Source: Acidimicrobiia bacterium
GTDB taxonomy: Bacteria; Actinomycetota; Acidimicrobiia; Spongiisociales; UBA5794
Length of the DNA stretch: 17,629 bases
NCBI GenBank assembly: GCA_013001485.1
Contig: JABDMN010000011.1
Location: 1 to 17,629, forward strand
Reading direction: 5' to 3'
The position numbers and the translations under genes are program-made. The notes under the pieces are model-generated. The model saw only the letters and a list, made by a program, of their open reading frames with translations, made no database searches and was not told the DNA's origin. Of this stretch, positions 14,542 to 17,629 are shown one piece after another (the stretch's first letter is position 1; each line of letters opens with the position of its first letter).

Positions 14542-15415
14542 CGAGAGCCTCCCTGACAGTGGAGAGGTCGACAACGATCGGACGCTCAAAGACGACCCAA
14601 TCCGTGGTGACGACCTCGAGAGGGATGGGATCGCCAAGGGCGTCGCCTTCATAGGTGAGCTGGAGGCCCTGCCCGTCGATGTTGCTGGAGTCCACGATCG
14701 GGCCTGAGGCAGTCCAATCCGGCCCAATACCGTAGATCTGGGGGAGGTCCTCGAGGCCGGGGAACCCTGTCGCCTTGCGCGAGAAGGAGTCGAGCGGAGT
14801 CTCGATGGCGAGCTGGAGGATCGTGTTGTTCTCCTGATCGAGGATCGTGCGCAACGCGACACCCGATTCGATATCGAGAGCGATCGGAATCGGTTCACCG
14901 CGGGCGATCGTGATGTCGAAGCCGACGGGGACCCGCATTCTCCAGGTGTCGATCCAGATCTCGTCGACCTGGTCGATGGTGAAGCCCTCGGGTACCTGGA
15001 ATCGAGCCGCCCGGGACCTCGTGTTCGCCGTTGTCCCGGCGATGGTGCCGCCGTCGACTGTCGTCAGTGTCCACGTCTCGGGTGCCGCCAGTGCAGCTCC
15101 GCTCGCCGGGCGCCAGAACGCCGGGAGCGTGTCGAGATCGATCTCGACACCGAGGACCGGCGGCGCCACAGAGACAATCTCGTACTGGAGCGCGAGTTCG
15201 GTGCCTCTGACCTCGAGCTCTATCGGGATCAACAGGTTCGGTCCTACGACGGTTTCGCCCGGCTCCAGATAGACCGTCTGTCGAACCGACGGCTGCGGCG
15301 TATCTGCAACATCCGGTTCGGTGCCTTTCCCGGTGCCGAGCCACAACCCAAATGCAGCCATCGCGGCACCGATGGCGAGTCCGGCGGCGATCCTGGCGAG
15401 TGATGAGAGGGGCAT
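14534..15415 (-). CDS. Extracytoplasmic protein with N-terminal anchor, unknown function
   Basis: A 293-residue protein not recognised as a known family. The N-terminus (about 5-27, LARIAAGLAIGAAMAAFGLWL) is a signal anchor or signal peptide. No lipobox Cys follows it, so it is probably anchored by the helix or cleaved. A Pro- and acid-rich linker (about 28-45) leads to a beta-rich extracytoplasmic domain with many Ile/Val-Glu alternations, ending in a short helix (VDLSTVREALDE). There is no cysteine at all. No clear ribosome site precedes the ATG at 15415; a TAGGCT -10 box 14 nt upstream suggests a very short leader. It leads a two-gene unit with the gene ending at 13522 and is divergent from a large FtsX-type permease. 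Confidence 0.8.
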   Translation of the reverse strand: MPLSSLARIAAGLAIGAAMAAFGLWLGTGKGTEPDVADTPQPSVRQTVYLEPGETVVGPNLLIPIELEVRGTELALQYEIVSVAPPVLGVEIDLDTLPAFWRPASGAALAAPETWTLTTVDGGTIAGTTANTRSRAARFQVPEGFTIDQVDEIWIDTWRMRVPVGFDITIARGEPIPIALDIESGVALRTILDQENNTILQLAIETPLDSFSRKATGFPGLEDLPQIYGIGPDWTASGPIVDSSNIDGQGLQLTYEGDALGDPIPLEVVTTDWVVFERPIVVDLSTVREALDE

Positions 15416-15425
15416 GGGAAGCAGG

Positions 15426-15438
15426 CGGTAGCCTACCG
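15426..15438. promoter_or_regulatory. 13-bp palindrome with divergent overlapping -10 boxes
   Basis: CGGTAG-C-CTACCG (15426-15438) lies in the 40-bp gap between two divergent genes. Read on the plus strand it gives TAGCCT (15429-15434), and on the minus strand TAGGCT (15435-15430), both TAnnnT. Transcription from either would start 6-8 nt beyond the palindrome. The two promoters would then compete for the same DNA, or one factor bound to the palindrome could control both. No clear -35 box was found on either side. Confidence 0.4.
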
Positions 15439-15455
15439 AGGCCTCTGTCTAGGAG

Positions 15456-17629
15456 ATGCGGGTGCTCCGACTCGTCACATATATCGGTCTCGTGCTTCGC
15501 CGCATCTGGGCCAAGAAGGCCATTCTGGTGGGGTCGCTGCTCGGGGCGACCCTCGTCACGGCTCTTCTGGTCATCGTGCCGCTGTACGAATCGTCGGTGT
15601 CTGCGATCGACCTGGTCTTCACGGTCCAGAACGCCCCCTCAGATCGAGTCGACGTCGTGTCCCGGATCTCGACCTCGGATTACACGGGATCGCTCGGCCA
15701 GGCGAACCGCGATTCCGTCAATGCCCGGGCCACCGTCTTGGCGCCCTTCTATCCGGAGGTCGACGAGCGCACCTTGACCCGTGAATACATCTTCATCCCG
15801 CTCGATGGGTCGGTCCCGTGGCTCGATCTCGCCGAGACGTGGCGAGCCGACCGCGCCGACGCCATCACCCGGATCGAGGAGGGTGAGCTCGACATCGAGG
15901 TGCCAACCGCGCCGTGGCCGACCCCACCGTTCGAGGCAACTCAAGCTCGTTTCTTCACCGCTCCCGAGGTCACGAAGTGGGTGGAGCTCGTCGAGGGGGA
16001 GTGGCCCGACGCTCGGCCGCCGACGGTGCTCACGCCCATGCCCATCGTCATCGGGGAGGACCTGGCGCAACTCACCCAGCTCGAAGTGGGAGAGATCACC
16101 GTGCTGCGCCCGTTCACAGGGCTGATCGAGGTGTTCGAGCTGGTCGAAGTGGTGGGTATCGCCCGGGCGCTCGACCCTGCCGATGTCGTGTGGGGCACCT
16201 CAGACCCGGCCCGGCTCATGTTCCTTCCTCAGGAAGTGCTCGATCTGTGGGCGTCGCCGCTGCCGATCGCCAACACCGAGGTGGCGTTTGATCCGTGGCT
16301 TCGTGAGGAGCGGGGGATGACGTCGATGGACGCCGACCAACGCTGGTTTCTGCCACTCGACCGCGACGAGATCCAGCTTGAGACCAAGGATGCAGTCTCG
16401 GGAGCCATCGCCAACTACAAGTCCGAGCTGGCTCGCGAATCCGGCATCGCTACCGACACCAGCCTGCCCGCCATCCTCGAGTCGTTCGACGTTCGCGCCG
16501 TCGTGTTTGGCGCGCCGATCTTCGCCATGCTCGCACTGGTTGTTGGCGGTGCCCTCTACTTCTTGATCTATACGGCGTCGCTGACCCTTGAACGCGAGGG
16601 GCCGGAGCTCGCCTTGCTGCGCACGCGCGGTGCCAGCGCCTGGCAGACAGTCGGCATCCACCTCGCCCAGTCATTACTCATCGCCGCGGCTGCCGCGTTC
16701 ATGGCTCCGGTGGTAGCCCGTTTCCTCGTCGGATTGACGGGTCGCGTACCACCCTTGTCGGATCTGACAGGTGGCCTGCCACTGCGGGTAGCGGAGACTG
16801 ACTCACTGATGCCATACATCCTCACCGGTGCGGTAGTGACGTTTGTCTCGATGGGTCTCGCTGTGTTGCCCATCGCCAGGCGATCGGTCCTCGAGTTGCG
16901 CTCTCTGGCGGGGCGTCCGACGTCGAAGTCGATCTGGCAGCGATACAACCTCGACCTCTTTGCGATCTCCCTCGCCGTCGTCGTGTTGTGGGTCGTGGCG
17001 TCACGAGGGTTCATCGACACGAGTGGAGACGAAACCCGCCTCGACCCGCTGGCTGTCGTCTTCCCGGTGCTGTTCCTGTTTGCGACGTCGCTCGCGCTGC
17101 TCCGAGTTCTTCCCTGGCTGTTGTGGTTGGTGGGCTTTGTCATGACCAAGTTCAGGCGCCTGTCCTGGTCGCTTCCCGGTTGGCACCTCGGCCGAAATCC
17201 GGTGCCCTACGGGCGGCTCGCCTTGCTCGTGTGGCTGACGACCGGGTTTGGAGCGTTTGCGTTGACATACGCCAGCACGCTCGACACCTCGTTCGAAGAT
17301 CGGGCCGCATTCACTTCGGGCACCGACCTACGCATCGAGGCAGACGGCGTCGGGTATGCCTCTGCGCCCGAAGGCATGCCGGCTGCTGCCGTGTACCGGG
17401 GCGAGGGGGCCGCCCGCCAGAGTGCATCCCGCCAGGCAGAGTTGATCGCTGTGGTACCTGATGACTTCGCCGACGTCGTCGCCTGGCGAGACGACTTCGG
17501 TGCAGAGAACCCCGAGGACATCTTCAGCACGCTGCGGCCCGATGGCGTCGCTCCGTCGGTCGGGATCGAGCTCCCGTCGGGCACCACCGAGATCAGCGTC
17601 GATGGCCTGGTGTTTCCCCGGGCGTGGGC
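15456..17629 (+). CDS. FtsX/MacB-type ABC transporter permease (partial, runs off window)
   Basis: The frame is open without a stop from 15456 to the window end, giving at least 724 residues. There is a first helix at about 23-43 and a large extracytoplasmic domain (about 45-345). A group of helices follows (about 349-373, 403-425, 455-475, 495-515, 530-562 and 588-610), and then a second extracytoplasmic domain begins. After the second helix stands LEREGPELALLRTRGAS (378-394), the conserved FtsX coupling segment (consensus like R-E-x-A-L-L-R-A-x-G-A-S). The layout is that of long actinobacterial permeases with two FtsX units, which export lipids or peptides or act on envelope proteins. Their ATPase partner is not in this window. 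AGGAG ends directly before the ATG at 15456, so the in-frame GTG at 15462, six bases from it, may be the true start. Confidence 0.85.
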   Translation, partial: MRVLRLVTYIGLVLRRIWAKKAILVGSLLGATLVTALLVIVPLYESSVSAIDLVFTVQNAPSDRVDVVSRISTSDYTGSLGQANRDSVNARATVLAPFYPEVDERTLTREYIFIPLDGSVPWLDLAETWRADRADAITRIEEGELDIEVPTAPWPTPPFEATQARFFTAPEVTKWVELVEGEWPDARPPTVLTPMPIVIGEDLAQLTQLEVGEITVLRPFTGLIEVFELVEVVGIARALDPADVVWGTSDPARLMFLPQEVLDLWASPLPIANTEVAFDPWLREERGMTSMDADQRWFLPLDRDEIQLETKDAVSGAIANYKSELARESGIATDTSLPAILESFDVRAVVFGAPIFAMLALVVGGALYFLIYTASLTLEREGPELALLRTRGASAWQTVGIHLAQSLLIAAAAAFMAPVVARFLVGLTGRVPPLSDLTGGLPLRVAETDSLMPYILTGAVVTFVSMGLAVLPIARRSVLELRSLAGRPTSKSIWQRYNLDLFAISLAVVVLWVVASRGFIDTSGDETRLDPLAVVFPVLFLFATSLALLRVLPWLLWLVGFVMTKFRRLSWSLPGWHLGRNPVPYGRLALLVWLTTGFGAFALTYASTLDTSFEDRAAFTSGTDLRIEADGVGYASAPEGMPAAAVYRGEGAARQSASRQAELIAVVPDDFADVVAWRDDFGAENPEDIFSTLRPDGVAPSVGIELPSGTTEISVDGLVFPRAW

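Noticed and set aside
14542..14898. In-frame upstream extension of the gene ending at 13522
   Set aside because: The extension lies inside the neighbouring gene, is Ser/Arg/Pro-rich and lacks a ribosome site; the ATG at 14541 has GGGAGG and an 8-bp coupled overlap.
1..17629. Mobile element or horizontal-transfer island
   Set aside because: No transposase, integrase, terminal repeat, tRNA junction or shift in base composition was seen anywhere in the window.

Overview
This window is high-GC DNA, most likely from an actinobacterium, possibly the Acidimicrobiia. The signs are compact, often overlapping genes, GGAGG-type ribosome sites, likely leaderless starts with TAnnnT -10 boxes, and lipoproteins or anchored proteins with acidic, threonine-rich stalks after the membrane anchor. 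The taxon is an inference; no rRNA or tRNA gene was seen.

Left edge (1-1583): an EamA/DMT-type exporter (64-927, +) faces a small PH-like hypothetical gene (937-1425, -). A strong hairpin lies between their ends. A gap of about 160 bp follows, holding an inverted repeat and a weak terminator candidate.

Main feature (1584-11612, all on the - strand): what looks like one nine-gene operon, read from right to left. The order is a TetR regulator, a ketoacyl synthase III-like condensing enzyme, an acyl-CoA synthetase, a serine alpha/beta hydrolase, a lipoprotein substrate-binding protein, and then livG, livF, livH and livM of a branched-chain amino acid-type ABC importer. Seven of the eight junctions overlap (ATGA, GTGA, 11 nt or 16 nt). 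The only gap, 62 nt between the binding protein and livG, holds a 14-bp RNA hairpin. The genes suggest import of an organic acid or ester (substrate unknown), hydrolysis, CoA activation and an acyl-transfer or condensation step. TetR would sense the acid or its CoA thioester through an inverted repeat near its own promoter. The livH-type permease is about twice the usual size because about 240 residues with extra membrane helices are inserted after its first conserved segment.

Middle (11705-13533): a DUF4389 membrane protein made of two tandem copies of the domain (-) is divergent from an orphan Opp/DppD-type ATPase (+). The ATPase has a changed signature motif and an N-terminal insertion.

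Right edge (13522-17629): two overlapping genes for membrane-anchored extracytoplasmic proteins of unknown function (-) are divergent from a large FtsX/MacB-type ABC permease (+) that runs off the window. The two directions share a 13-bp palindrome carrying a possible -10 box on each strand. Nothing here looks like a phage, insertion sequence, CRISPR array or RNA gene.
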